Translations under genes and position numbers: made by a program
Shown: positions 16,928 to 26,371 of the stretch, piece by piece
Position numbering within the stretch: position 1 is the first letter of the stretch
Layout of the letters: each line of letters starts with the position of its first letter
Source: Eubacteriales bacterium
Lineage (GTDB): Bacteria; Bacillota; Clostridia; Oscillospirales; Oscillospiraceae
Direction: 5' to 3'
Assembly (NCBI GenBank): GCA_030539285.1
Contig: JAUNSH010000010.1
Span: 1 to 62,449, forward strand
DNA length: 62,449 bases
The notes under the pieces: model-generated
Databases searched by the model: none
What the model was told of the DNA's origin: nothing
The model's input: the letters and a program-made list of their open reading frames with translations, nothing else

Positions 16928-18130
16928 GCTGGGAACAGAAACGGTGGATTCCGTTGAACTGAAATGCATGGTCGTCAGCCGGGGGCTAAAAATCGATCCT
17001 GCTGTCTATCAGAAAAAAGGCGGACAGTACCGTATTTATGAAAACGCCCTGACCTGCAACAGCTTCCAGCTGCCGGACAACACCATCGTCATGGCCACGG
17101 ACCTGGGCTTTCATCTGAGCACCCTTTCCTCCATGTTTTCCTGGGACAACCTGAAGCTGTTCAAGTACATGAACGATATGCGCACGGACTTCCGCCTGTC
17201 CCTGCGGGGTGACACACCGGTACTGACCTACAAGGGCGAGGAAGTAACGGAAGTCAAGCTGATGCCGGGAACGGATTTTTTCAAGCAGAAAACCAGCTCC
17301 GGGATGCCCTTCATGGGCAACGCCGTATTGCAGGGTAAGGACTGGGTGGCGTTCCAGTGCCTGTGGCCCTGCGAGTACGCCTGCGCCGGAAAGCCCTTCC
17401 AGTATTGCTTTTCCGGCGGGCAGTTTGAAGCCCTTTCCCGGCGGCATAAGCCTATGCCCTTCTTCCCTCGCCGAAGGATGTTGCCGAGGTGGTGAATTAC
17501 GCCATTCGCCATGACGGCGTCAACAGCATCCAGATCACCGGCGGCTCCACCTTCGATGACCGGGTGGAAGAAAAACACATCACCGCTTATCTGGAACCCC
17601 TGAACAGCGATGTGGGCAGAAAGAACATCAAAGGCGAGATCCTGCTCTACATCACACCCCCGAAGAATACCGATGTGATCGACCGCTATTTTGAACTGGG
17701 AGCGGACAGGATCGCCTGCTCTCTGGAGGTCTGGGATGATCGGCTGGCGGCGGTCATTACCCCGGGGAAGCGGGAATTCACCACCAAGCAGCGGCATCTG
17801 GACGCGCTGACCTACATTTCGGAAACCTATGGCCCCAACAAAGCCTTCTCTAACTTCATCATCGGTCTGGAGCCCTTCGAGACGCTGAAAGAAGGAGCGA
17901 CGTATCTTGCCGAGCGGGGCATCATTCCCAGCGCTTCCGTATGGATGCCCTTTGGAAAGCCGGTGATGGGTTCCATGAAGCCGGCAGAATTAGACTATTT
18001 CCGCCGGGTCAAGGAGCTGTTCGCGGAGCTGTATCTCAAGTACCAGCTGGAACCCGCCGGCTGATGCGGCCTGAACGTGTGCGTGGAAAAGGACATCTGG
18101 CGCTGGGCAACCGGCGCTCCCTGCTGTTAA
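16917..18130 (+). pseudogene. radical SAM protein, broken by a frameshift and a TGA
   Basis: The N-terminal part (to about residue 180) contains CLWPCEYACAGKPFQYCFSG, whose cysteines would bind the 4Fe-4S cluster with unusual spacing. Near 17470 one C is missing from a C-run, and the protein continues in the next frame as SPKDVAEVVNYAIRHDGVNS with the TGGS SAM-binding strand. At 18062-18064 a TGA replaces what was probably GGA, since the frame continues as CGLNVCVEKDIWRW to a TAA at 18128. Start at 16917 behind AGGAGG. Partner of the DUF5714 gene; exact reaction unknown. Confidence 0.78.
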
Positions 18131-18163
18131 CAAAATACGGACAAGGTATGCATGACATTCCCC

Positions 18164-18202
18164 AAAAGTCTGAGAGCTGTTATTCAGTTCTCAGACTTTT
18201 TT
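18164..18202 (+). terminator. intrinsic terminator of the DUF5714/radical SAM operon
   Basis: AAAAGTCTGAGAG and TTCTCAGACTTTT form the stem, with TTTTTT at the end. Confidence 0.88.
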
Positions 18203-18399
18203 GCAGGGATCTGGATTGGATCACTATCGACGATGGCGATGGCAGGGACAATACCGCTGACCTTCTGTTGGTACGCGACTGTACTATGGAAGATGGCAGC
18301 GCTCTTTGCCATGGGACCCACCTGGAATCTGCATATCGTGGATATTGTTTATTCTGATTTGGATAGTGATACCAGTAGTATCCTAAAAGATACCCTTCC
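18203..18399. other. intergenic, small hairpins only
   Basis: No gene is supported. GATAC-CAGTA-GTATC near 18368 and neighbouring GATACC repeats form small hairpins that may end the minus-strand ROK gene. Confidence 0.4.
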
Positions 18400-19160
18400 C
18401 TATACCATTTCAATAAAATCCTGGATGTAGTGAAGGGCCGCGCCGATGGCGGGGGTATACTGTCCATGGATTCCCAGCAGGATCTGGTTTTTCTCCAGGG
18501 GAAAGGGGGTCGCGGAATTGATTTTTTCCATCAGGTAATCCGTGTCCGATTCCGTAAAGTAAGGCGCCAGATAGCCGCTGAGGATGACCGGCGCATCCAT
18601 CACCATGTTGACATTTTTCATTGCGAATGCCAGATGATTCAGATAGTCTTCCCAGATCCCGATAAGCTGGGGGGACTTTTTTTCTCTTAAAAGCGTGAAA
18701 AATTCCTTAACAGGCAGTCCTGCAGCCTGTTCCAGAGCATTCGCTGAGCAGTAGGCTTCCAGACAGCCGCGGTTTTCGCAGTAGCAAAGCGGCCCGTCGG
18801 GGTTGATGCACATATGCTCGATGGTGCCGCTGTGCATGGAGGTGCCGTGATGGATGCTGTGGTTCGTGATGATACCACCGCCGAAATTCCGGTTCAGAAG
18901 CAGAACCACCGCGCTGTCAAGCTCCGGGTGGTTCCACAATTCCAGAAACGCGGCGGCTTTGGAGTCATGCTCCAGACGGCAGGGATAGGGCAGGTGTTTT
19001 GAAAAAGACTCGATATTCATGTCGGTGTTGCCCATGATGGTTCCGTAGGTCACTGCGGTGCCGTCCGGCGAAATGATACCCTGCGCGGCGATGGAGACCC
19101 CCAGGATCTGCTGTTCCCGAAACTGATTTTTAGCTATGAATTCCCGGATACTGCCCAGTG
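18400..19160 (-). pseudogene. ROK-family protein, N-terminus missing
   Basis: Readable from about FIAKNQFREQQILGVSIAAQ to the stop at 18400. It shows the ROK pattern: GVSIAAQGII, EHDSKAAAFLELW, the NFGGGII nucleotide/sugar region, GTIEHMCIN, and the zinc signature CYCENRGCLEAY. ROK proteins are sugar kinases or sugar-responsive repressors. The 5' third (helix-turn-helix and first lobe) is lost at a junction near 19150, where the divergent mannitol-dehydrogenase-type gene is also cut. Given the neighbours (polyol dehydrogenase, GntP, PfkB) it probably was the regulator of this sugar-acid cluster. Confidence 0.78.
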
Positions 19161-20412
19161 GAACCGGCTGAAAGAGATCTTCTCCAGCCCCTCGTTGCAG
19201 ATGGTCTCTTTTACCATCACGGAAAAGGGCTATGCGCTGCATCGGGCGGACGGCACCTATCTTCCCTATGTGCAGGCGGATATTCAAAACGGCCCTGACA
19301 AGGCTGTCGGCGCTATGGGGGTCCTGGTGGCCATGCTCTATCAGCGGTATCAGGCGGGCAAGTATCCTCTGGCTCTGGTATCCATGGATAACTGCTCTCA
19401 AAACGGCGCGAAGCTCCGGGAATCTGTGCTGACCATGACGGAGGAATGGAGAAAGGCCGGATTCGTGGACGATGGCTTTGCCGCGTATGTCAGTGATGAA
19501 AATACCGTTGCCTTCCCCTGGACAATGATCGACAAGATCACGCCCCGTCCCAGCGAGCAGATCGCCGCGGATCTGGAAAATCTGGGGGTGGAAAATATGC
19601 AGCCGGTCATTACCGGCAAGAAAACCTACATCGCTCCCTTCGTGAACGCGGAGAAGCCCCAGTACCTTGTGATCGAAGACCACTTCCCCAATGGACGTCC
19701 CGCGCTGGAAAAGGGCTTTGGCGTCTATATGGCGGACCGTGAAACGGTCAACCTGTCCGAACGCATGAAGGTGACGGTGTGCCTGAACCCGGTACACTCC
19801 GCTACCGGGCCGCTGGGGGTGGTGCTGGGCTATGAGCTGTTTGCCCAGATGCTGAACACCAACGAGGATATGATGAAAATGGCACGGATGGTGGCCTACG
19901 ATGAGGGTCTGCCCGTTGTGCCGGACCCCAGTATTCTGTCCCCGCAGGCATTCGTGGATGAGCTGTTCCATGACCGGTTCCCCAATGAGTATCTGGGAGA
20001 TACCAATATGCGCCTTGCGGTGGATGTGTCCCAGATGGTGGGCATCCGCTTTGGAGAGACTGTGAAGGCGTATACGGCACGGTTTGGGGATGCCTCCCGG
20101 CTGACCGCCATTCCCCTTGGAATTGCGGGTTGGCTGCGGTATATGCTGGCCGTAGACGATGAAGGCAGGAAGTATGAGCTTGCTCCCGATCCCATGAATG
20201 AGGAGCTTCAGGAGCAGCTCAAGGATATTGTTGTGGGTCAGCCGGAGACCTTCCGGGATCAGCTGAAGCCCATCCTTTCCAACGAACGCCTTTTCTATAC
20301 CGATCTTTATAAGGCTGGTCTTGGCGAAAAGATCGAAACCATGTTCCGCGAAATGATCATGGGAACCGGCGCTGTCAGAAAAACCGTACATAAGTATGTC
20401 AGCTGCCAATAG
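19141..20412 (+). pseudogene. mannitol dehydrogenase/fructuronate reductase family protein, N-terminus missing
   Basis: The frame reads FPDTAQWNRLKEIF then LQMVSFTITEKGYALH and continues 405 aa to YVSCQ. These are hallmarks of the long-chain polyol dehydrogenases that interconvert fructuronate and mannonate or mannitol and fructose (NAD-dependent). Normal members are about 530 aa; here the first ~120 residues with the NAD-binding glycine loop are absent. Translation could begin at ATG 19195, but the product would lack the cofactor site. It is followed after 18 bases by gntP in the same orientation. Confidence 0.75.
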
Positions 20413-20430
20413 TAGAGGGAGGAAACACAG

Positions 20431-21789
20431 ATGATGGAAGCGGCATTCACGGCAGAACCTTTGCGTCTGGTGATCGCGGCGGCGGCAGGAATTGTCCTGC
20501 TGTTGCTGCTGATCATCAAGTTCAAACTGCATCCAGTCATATCCCTGCTGATTTCCGCGCTGTTTATCGGCCTTGGCGCGGGGATGCCCGTACCGACGCT
20601 GGTGGAGACCGTGGAGAAGGGCGCGGGCGAAACGCTGCAGGGGATCGTCCTGCTGATTGGCCTAGGCTCGTTATTCGGCGGGATCCTGGAAGTATCCGGC
20701 GGCGCCCAATGTGTTGCCCACACGCTGATCGATAAATTCGGCGATGAAAAGGCGGGCATTGCGCTGGGCATCACAGGCCTGGTGGTAGGAACCGCCGTAT
20801 TCTTTGAGGCGGGCGTTGTGATCCTGATCCCCCTTGCCTTTGGGCTGGCGAAGAAAACGAAAAAATCCACCCTGTACTATGTCATTCCGATCCTGGCAGG
20901 CCTGGCTACGGGCTTTGCCTATATCCCGCCCTCTGCCGGGTCTGTTCTGGTGGCAAACCTACTGAACGTTGACCTTGGCGTTATGATCGCGGTGGGTGTG
21001 CCGGTGGGCATTTTGTCCATGCTGCTGGCGGGCATTGCCTGGTCAAAGTTTATCGGTAAGCGGATCCACACGGGCCTACCCTCCAATCTGCAGGAGACCC
21101 AGGAGGCTGACAAGGGAAATCTGCCTCCCTTCTCCACGGTGCTGCTGATCATCCTTGTGCCGCTGGTGCTGATTTTGTGCAGCACCCTTTCCGGGTACAT
21201 TCCCGGCATCGACGGCATCCGCCCTGTTTTGCAGTTCCTTGGCACCCCCTTTGTGGCCCTGACCATCGCTGTCCTTCTGGCAATGTATTTTCTGGGCAAA
21301 AAGCAGGGCTATACCGGGGAACAGCTGAAGAAAATTCTCGACCGCTCCCTGCGGCCCACAGGGCAGATCCTTTTGGTCATCACCGGCGGAGGGATCATCC
21401 GGTGGGTTCTGCAGGACTGCGGCATGGGCAATATTATCGGCCCCGCTCTGGAAAAAAGCGGCCTGCCTCTGGTGATCGTGGCGTTTTTGATCGCCGCGCT
21501 GATTCGTGCCTCCGTTGGCGCGGCGGTGGTATCCATGACCATGACCGCAGGGATCATGGCGGCCATGCCGGGGGTCGCTCAGCTGTCCCCGCTGTATTTG
21601 GCGGCTATGGTCTGCGCCATCAACGGCGGAGCCACCGCCTTCAGCCATGTCAATGACTCCGGCTTCTGGCTTGTGGGGTCTCTGCTGGAAATCGACGAGA
21701 AGACCACACTGAAATCCTGGACGGTAATGGAAACGATCATCGGTTTCACTGGCCTGCTTTGCGCGGTCATCATCAGTCTGTTTGCCTAG
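20431..21789 (+). CDS. gntP: GntP-family gluconate/sugar-acid permease
   Basis: A 452-aa membrane protein with about 12 hydrophobic segments spread over its length. The family patterns LHPVISLLISALFIGLGAG near the N-terminus, AVFFEAGVVILIPLAF, IPPSAGSVLVA and the C-terminal NGGATAFSHVNDSGFW are clear. It imports gluconate or a related sugar acid with protons. GGGAGG lies 8 bases before ATG. It is co-directional with the truncated polyol dehydrogenase and the PfkB kinase, forming a uronate/aldonate utilisation operon of which the first gene is dead. Confidence 0.92.
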   Translation: MMEAAFTAEPLRLVIAAAAGIVLLLLLIIKFKLHPVISLLISALFIGLGAGMPVPTLVETVEKGAGETLQGIVLLIGLGSLFGGILEVSGGAQCVAHTLIDKFGDEKAGIALGITGLVVGTAVFFEAGVVILIPLAFGLAKKTKKSTLYYVIPILAGLATGFAYIPPSAGSVLVANLLNVDLGVMIAVGVPVGILSMLLAGIAWSKFIGKRIHTGLPSNLQETQEADKGNLPPFSTVLLIILVPLVLILCSTLSGYIPGIDGIRPVLQFLGTPFVALTIAVLLAMYFLGKKQGYTGEQLKKILDRSLRPTGQILLVITGGGIIRWVLQDCGMGNIIGPALEKSGLPLVIVAFLIAALIRASVGAAVVSMTMTAGIMAAMPGVAQLSPLYLAAMVCAINGGATAFSHVNDSGFWLVGSLLEIDEKTTLKSWTVMETIIGFTGLLCAVIISLFA

Positions 21790-21800
21790 GAGGATTCCGT

Positions 21801-23030
21801 ATGATCGTAAAAGTTGTTTTGGGAACCATGCAGAAGGCCAGAAAACTGGTCAGCATCGCGGAATCCATTCCTTATGACGTGGAGCTATGTGATGGGCATT
21901 ATGTGGTCGACGCAAAATCCATGCTCGGCGTCTTGGGGCTTCCGGCATTTGACCGGGGGGAGCTTCGCATCCATACGGATAATGAAGCGGTGTGTGAGCG
22001 CATCTTGTGGACGCTTTCGGAAGAAGACCTTTTGGCAGATACAGACGACACTGTCAGCCTGTCCATCTACGACATTACCACATTTGGAGAGATCATCATT
22101 GACTTTACTTCACAGGGGCTTAACGAGGATGGTCAGATGCTGTACGCCAGAAATCCCGGCGGAGCGCCCGCGAATGTTGCTGTTGCCGCAAAACGGCTGG
22201 GGGCGCATACCGCGTTCCTCGGCAAGGCCGGAAAGGATATGCACGGAGAGTACCTTCGTGATGTGCTGGATCGGGAAAAAGTCGACACAAAGGGCCTGAT
22301 CCTGGACGAAAAGCATTTTACCACCCTGGTCTTTGTGGAGATCAGCGATTCCGTAGAACGTTCCTTTTCCTTTGCGAGAAAGCCCGGGGCGGACACACAG
22401 ATGGAGAAGGAAGAGGTGGATATCGATGTGGTGGATCATACCCACATTTTCCACGTCGGCTCCCTGTCTTTGACTGACCAGCCCGCCCGGGATACCACAT
22501 TTTATGCCGTAAAACGGGCAAAAGCCAAGGGAAGCATCATTTCCTATGACCCCAATTACCGGGCCTCTCTGTGGTCAGATGAAGAAACCGCCAGAGAGCA
22601 TATGCGAAGCCTCATTCCTTATGTGGATATGATGAAAATTTCGGACGAGGAAACAGAACTCTTGACAGGTTTCGCGTCCGCCCCGGAGGCCGCGGCGGCA
22701 TTGTTTCAGCAAGGTGTCAAAGTTGCTGCGGTCACCCTTGGCGCAGACGGAGCCTATATCTATTGTAAGGACGGAGGTCTCATCGTCCCTGGGTCTGCGC
22801 CCAGCCAGGTCCAGGATACGAATGGCGCGGGAGACTCCTTCTGGGCTGGATTTTTGTACAAGGTCTGTACCTGCGGGAAACGGCCGGAGGATTTGGGGAT
22901 AGAAGATTTGGCAGACTTTGCTCGTTTCGGAAATGCCGTTGCAAGTCTCTGCATCGAGAAGAAGGGGGCGATCCCTGCTATGCCGGATCTGCAGCAGGTG
23001 GAAGCCAGACTTCATACTGATATTCAATAG
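21801..23030 (+). CDS. HPr-like domain fused to a PfkB sugar kinase
   Basis: The start ATG 21801 follows AGGAGG. Residues 1-80 resemble an HPr fold (YVVDAKSMLGVLGLPAFDRGELRIHTDN), but the GLHARPA phospho-histidine loop is replaced by GTMQKARKLV, so His15 is missing. Residues 95-405 are a ribokinase/fructokinase (PfkB) with NPGGAPANVAVAAKRLG and the ATP/catalytic motif DTNGAGDSFWAGF. It likely phosphorylates the sugar made in this operon; the HPr-like part could sense or dock to PTS components. The last codons (from the final His-Thr-Asp) and the TAG lie inside a repeat element, so the C-terminus was altered by its insertion. Confidence 0.85.
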   Translation: MIVKVVLGTMQKARKLVSIAESIPYDVELCDGHYVVDAKSMLGVLGLPAFDRGELRIHTDNEAVCERILWTLSEEDLLADTDDTVSLSIYDITTFGEIIIDFTSQGLNEDGQMLYARNPGGAPANVAVAAKRLGAHTAFLGKAGKDMHGEYLRDVLDREKVDTKGLILDEKHFTTLVFVEISDSVERSFSFARKPGADTQMEKEEVDIDVVDHTHIFHVGSLSLTDQPARDTTFYAVKRAKAKGSIISYDPNYRASLWSDEETAREHMRSLIPYVDMMKISDEETELLTGFASAPEAAAALFQQGVKVAAVTLGADGAYIYCKDGGLIVPGSAPSQVQDTNGAGDSFWAGFLYKVCTCGKRPEDLGIEDLADFARFGNAVASLCIEKKGAIPAMPDLQQVEARLHTDIQ

Positions 23031-23182
23031 AAAACTTTAATTTGGAACAAATTGAAGTATTCTATATGAAGATCATAATGAGACGGGTATTCATGATTTT
23101 CTATTTCGAAAATCATGAATACGACAACGCCAAAGGCGGTGTCTACCTGATAAAGCCAAATGGTTTTATCAGGTATTAGTAT
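23014..23182. repeat. 169-bp stem-loop repeat, copy 1
   Basis: Bounded by ATACTGATATTCAATAG and, inverted, ATACTAATACCTGATAAA. It contains hairpins (TAGAAAACTTTAAT/TTGAAGTATTCTA, TTCATGATTTTC/GAAAATCATGAA, CGCC/GGCG, CTGATAAAGCC/GGTTTTATCAG). It is nearly identical to the 169-bp copy at 61729-61897, which lies in the opposite orientation. It forms the 3' end of the PfkB gene. Confidence 0.9.
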
Positions 23183-23214
23183 CACAAGAATTAAGATATC
23201 GTTAAAAGGTTAGA

Positions 23215-23257
23215 AATATCGGGAGAATCCGCTGTAAAAACGGGTTCTCCCGATATT
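23215..23257 (+). terminator. hairpin terminator of the gntP-pfkB operon
   Basis: AATATCGGGAGAA and TTCTCCCGATATT form a 13-bp stem closing a GC-rich loop, followed by ATTCTGG. The U-tract is weak. Confidence 0.65.
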
Positions 23258-23732
23258 ATTCTGGCCAGTATTTTGGAAAAACTATCAAAGCACAGGATGC
23301 CAAACAAGCGTCAGCTGTTATTACGGTTCGGAACAAGGGACTGTGAAGCCCGGCAATACCAGATGAGAATTCTTGACAATCTGCCGGATACTGTGTACTA
23401 TGTGAAAAGAAGTCCTGGTGGAATGCTGAGTTTAACGTTGTACTTCCTGCGAAAGTACAAGAATAATCATTGGAAAAGGACGGATGAAAATGGATAGTTC
23501 ACAGATAAAGGAGTTCGTCTATACGCAGGCAGCGAATCCGCTGCCTGCGCTGTTATTTTCTCGATACCGTTCCGCAGAGTTCGCTATCAAAAGATAACGG
23601 ATTTTGCAGAACGGTGTCGTTTTTGGGGGAGAAATCGCTGGATTCTTACATAGAAAACGCTATTTCTGGTTGTTTCTCAATGAAATGGCATGCCTGCCGT
23701 GTCAACTCGATGGAAACCGGAGGGGCTGCGTA
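23258..23732. other. intergenic with two further inverted repeats
   Basis: GCAGGCAGCG-AATC-CGCTGCCTGC (23525-23548) followed by GTTATTTTC, and CGATACCGTTC...GAACGGTGTCG (23561-23618), which may terminate the minus-strand Na/Pi transporter gene. A 74-codon frame at 23273-23497 has no ribosome site or recognisable protein, so I do not call it. Confidence 0.5.
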
Positions 23733-25361
23733 TCAGAACATCTTCTCGTTTTGTTGGGCGGTGGCGGCTTCGGCGATGTTCATGGAGTGACCGCCGATCC
23801 GGTTCAGACTGTTGAGGACCTCGCCGAACATGATGCCGGCTTCCGCGGAGCACTCCCCGGTGCGCAGACGGTCCATGTGGTTCTGCTGGTCCTGCTTGGC
23901 CTTCTTGCGGGTCTCACGATCCAGACGGGCCAGATGCGCCAGTTCGGCAATGCCGATGTCCTGGCTGTGGAAGCGGGCTGTGGCGCAGGAATAAAGCTCT
24001 TTCACATTATCGAAAAGCTCCTGCAATTCCTCTCTTGCCACATCGGAATAGGCCAGCTTCTTCTCGGCGCAGCGTTCATTGACGTGGAGCAGATGCTCGG
24101 CATAGTCGCCGATCCGCTCCATGTCGCTGAGAGTCTGGAAGACACGGTTGACATAGACAGCTTCCTGGGCAGACAGCTCCTGGACGTTGAACTTTACCAG
24201 GTAATCACTGATGGCATCGGTGAGGTAGTCGATCACGGCTTCATTCTCGGTGATGGTCTGGGCATTGCGGACCTCGTTATTCAGCACGCCGTCCATGGCC
24301 AGATCGACGCTTTCGGCCACCAGCTTGCTCATGCGGTCCACTTCACTGCGGATCTGCAGCAGGGAGACGCTGGGATTTCCCACCAGATTCACGTCGATAT
24401 ATTCCAGACGGGCGGCATCCTCGTGCTTCTGCTTGGGGATGATCTTGTAGGTCAGCTTGACCACCAGATTGGTGCAGGGCAGCAGGATGGCGGCGGAAAC
24501 CACCTTGAAGAGGATGTGGACCATGGAAACCTGGAACATGGGGTCCGGGATCAGCCGTTCGATGAGCTGGGTATAGGGCAGCAGCATGGTGACCAGCGTC
24601 ATCAGGATACCGCCCACCAGGTTGTAGATCAGATAGATCATGGCGGCCCGCTTGGCGTTGTTCCGGGCGCTCATGGAGGCAAGAATGGTGGGCATGGCGG
24701 AACCGATGTTGATACCACAGATCAGGTAGGAGGCGAAGTGCAGCGGCATCAGCCCCTGCAGCGCCAGCGCCTGCAAAATGCCCACGGCGGCGGAGGAGGA
24801 CTGGATCACGGCGCAGAGCAGAGCGCCCACCAGCAGACCCAGGATGGGACTCTTGGCGTTCGCGATGAAGTTCTGGAACCAGGCGACCTGACCCAGGGGC
24901 TTCATGGCGCCGCTCATGGTGTGCAGGCCTTGGAACAGCAGGCCAAAGCCAAGGATGACCTGTCCGATGTGCTTTACCTTTGCTTTTTTGGAATAGAGCA
25001 TCATAAACGCACCCACGCAGATGCAGAAGGGGGCGATGCCGGATACATCCAAAGCGATCAGAACACTGGTGATGGTGGTACCGATGTTGGCACCGAAGAT
25101 GACGCCGGTGGCCTGCGCCAGGTCCATGATGCCGGCATTGATAAAGCCCATGACCATCACGGTGGTGGCGGAGGAGGACTGAATGACCACGGTGACAAAT
25201 ACGCCCAGCAGGAAGCCGAGGATCCGGTTTCGGGTCAGCTTTTCCAGAAGATCCTTCATCTTGGATCCCGCTGCCAGCTCCAGCCCGTCGCCCATGTACT
25301 TCATACCGAACAGGAACGCGCCCAGGCCGCCCAGCAGCTCAATGATATTGGTGAGTGTCAC
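23733..25361 (-). CDS. Na/Pi cotransporter family protein with PhoU-like domain
   Basis: About 542 aa. The N-terminal half has the paired QSSSATTVMVMGF and QSSSAAVGI repeats and GANIGTT of NptA/YjbB-type sodium-phosphate cotransporters, with 8-9 hydrophobic segments. The C-terminal ~200 residues are a PhoU-like helical regulatory domain (LSDMERIGDYAEHL, LNSLNRIGGHSMNIAEAA). It imports phosphate using the sodium gradient. GTG at 25361 is taken as the start because GGAGGG lies 6 bases upstream, although the frame is open to 25448. Monocistronic. Confidence 0.92.
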   Translation of the reverse strand: MTLTNIIELLGGLGAFLFGMKYMGDGLELAAGSKMKDLLEKLTRNRILGFLLGVFVTVVIQSSSATTVMVMGFINAGIMDLAQATGVIFGANIGTTITSVLIALDVSGIAPFCICVGAFMMLYSKKAKVKHIGQVILGFGLLFQGLHTMSGAMKPLGQVAWFQNFIANAKSPILGLLVGALLCAVIQSSSAAVGILQALALQGLMPLHFASYLICGINIGSAMPTILASMSARNNAKRAAMIYLIYNLVGGILMTLVTMLLPYTQLIERLIPDPMFQVSMVHILFKVVSAAILLPCTNLVVKLTYKIIPKQKHEDAARLEYIDVNLVGNPSVSLLQIRSEVDRMSKLVAESVDLAMDGVLNNEVRNAQTITENEAVIDYLTDAISDYLVKFNVQELSAQEAVYVNRVFQTLSDMERIGDYAEHLLHVNERCAEKKLAYSDVAREELQELFDNVKELYSCATARFHSQDIGIAELAHLARLDRETRKKAKQDQQNHMDRLRTGECSAEAGIMFGEVLNSLNRIGGHSMNIAEAATAQQNEKMF

Positions 25362-25544
25362 AGTGATCCCTCCAAAGTGGTACATTTTGACTATCGGTGT
25401 TCTTGCCTGCAATAGTTTAAGTATACCAAGACAACGTCCGCATTGCAATTCTTTTTTTATTTTCGGTGTTTTTTGTATTTCAGGCAGAAACAGGGAGAAG
25501 GGGGCAGACAGCCGGGACGTACAGAAAGGCCGCTGTGGGATCTG

Positions 25545-25702
25545 ATACTAAAACCTGATTAAAAACTTTAAATCTTTCCGGTCTGAATTGCGTCAGAACG
25601 CGTTATCTTCCTTGATGGGCGTCAGCCCATCTGCGTCATCTGCCTTTTTTGACACAATTCATCCTCGGAAATCTTTTAAAGCTTTCAATCAGGTTTTAGT
25701 AT
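25545..25702. repeat. 158-bp repeat with long terminal inverted repeats, copy 2
   Basis: ATACTAAAACCTGATTAAAA at the left and its near-perfect inverse ending in AATCAGGTTTTAGTAT at the right. The inside holds GATGGGCGTCAGCCCATC. The symmetry continues outside: AAAGGCCGCTGTGG (25526-25539) and CCACAGCGGCCTTT (about 25712-25725) also pair. The ends are related to copies 1, 3 and 4. Confidence 0.8.
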
Positions 25703-25829
25703 GAAGGGAAACCACAGCGGCCTTTCCTATGGGGTTGTCATGGTCCGCATTCTGGAAATGCTGCGGATCGTCTCATAAAAACGCCTGCGTGCATACGATT
25801 CACAGAAGGAAAAAAGCGGGATTTGGAAA

Positions 25830-26141
25830 TTAGTCCCACATATGCTTCAAAAGGTAGGATTCCAGGTCGTAATCATATTTGAAGCGAACCCCGGTGATGG
25901 ACTCGCCATTGAGGATCGCGGTGTAAGCCTTTTGGTGGATCTCGTTCTGCTCCCGGTCACCGACAAACAGGTTGTCGGAGATCATCAGGGCGAAGGCGGC
26001 GTCGGGATATTTGGCTTCCAGCTCGGAAATCCTTTCCGGCGCGGCGTGGCGCAGGGCGCTGATGCCGGGAATGCGGCTGAAAGCGGCCTCCTGCTGCCGG
26101 AAAAGCTCCTGTTGGGTGTGGTAAACGGCGGTTGTGCTCAT
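25830..26141 (-). CDS. hypothetical protein (103 aa)
   Basis: Start at 26141 behind AAAGGAGAG; the frame is open further upstream but without a ribosome site. The protein is soluble and mostly helical, with STTAVYHTQQELFRQQEAAF at the start, a central AALMISDN-like helix (FALMISDNLFVGDREQNEI) and an acidic/aromatic end (YDYDLESYLLKHMWD). I do not recognise a family. It is monocistronic between a repeat element and the TetR gene. Confidence 0.7.
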   Translation of the reverse strand: MSTTAVYHTQQELFRQQEAAFSRIPGISALRHAAPERISELEAKYPDAAFALMISDNLFVGDREQNEIHQKAYTAILNGESITGVRFKYDYDLESYLLKHMWD

Positions 26142-26290
26142 GTTGAATCTCTCCTTTTCTGAACGCACTGGGGGAAATGATATCACGAAAGAAAGGGAAG
26201 AACAAGACTTGACTTTTTTGAAAAGCCTGTTCCACGGAGAAAAGTCTAGCATGGGAACCGTCCAATAAACCGGGGAGAATATGGCAGGTA

Positions 26291-26358
26291 AAGAAAAGAA
26301 AGCTGACAGCTGAAAGCTTTGGCGCGGAAAACACCACGGCTTTCAACTGTCAGCTTGA
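26291..26358 (-). terminator. terminator of the TetR gene
   Basis: AAGCTGACAGTTGAAAGC and GCTTTCAGCTGTCAGCTT (minus strand) form an 18-bp stem followed by TCTTTTCTTT. Confidence 0.8.
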
Positions 26359-26371
26359 TACGTTCAACCGA

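Noticed and set aside
18400-20532. 710-codon minus-strand frame as one protein
   Set aside because: Only its C-terminal third is ROK-like; the rest is antisense to the polyol dehydrogenase gene and results from the deletion joining the two frames.
23273-23497. 74-codon frame downstream of the PfkB terminator
   Set aside because: No ribosome site, no domain, lies between hairpins.
23604-25415. 603-codon plus-strand frame opposite the Na/Pi transporter
   Set aside because: It is a His/Gln/Gly-rich shadow of the minus-strand gene, with no ribosome site or recognisable domain.
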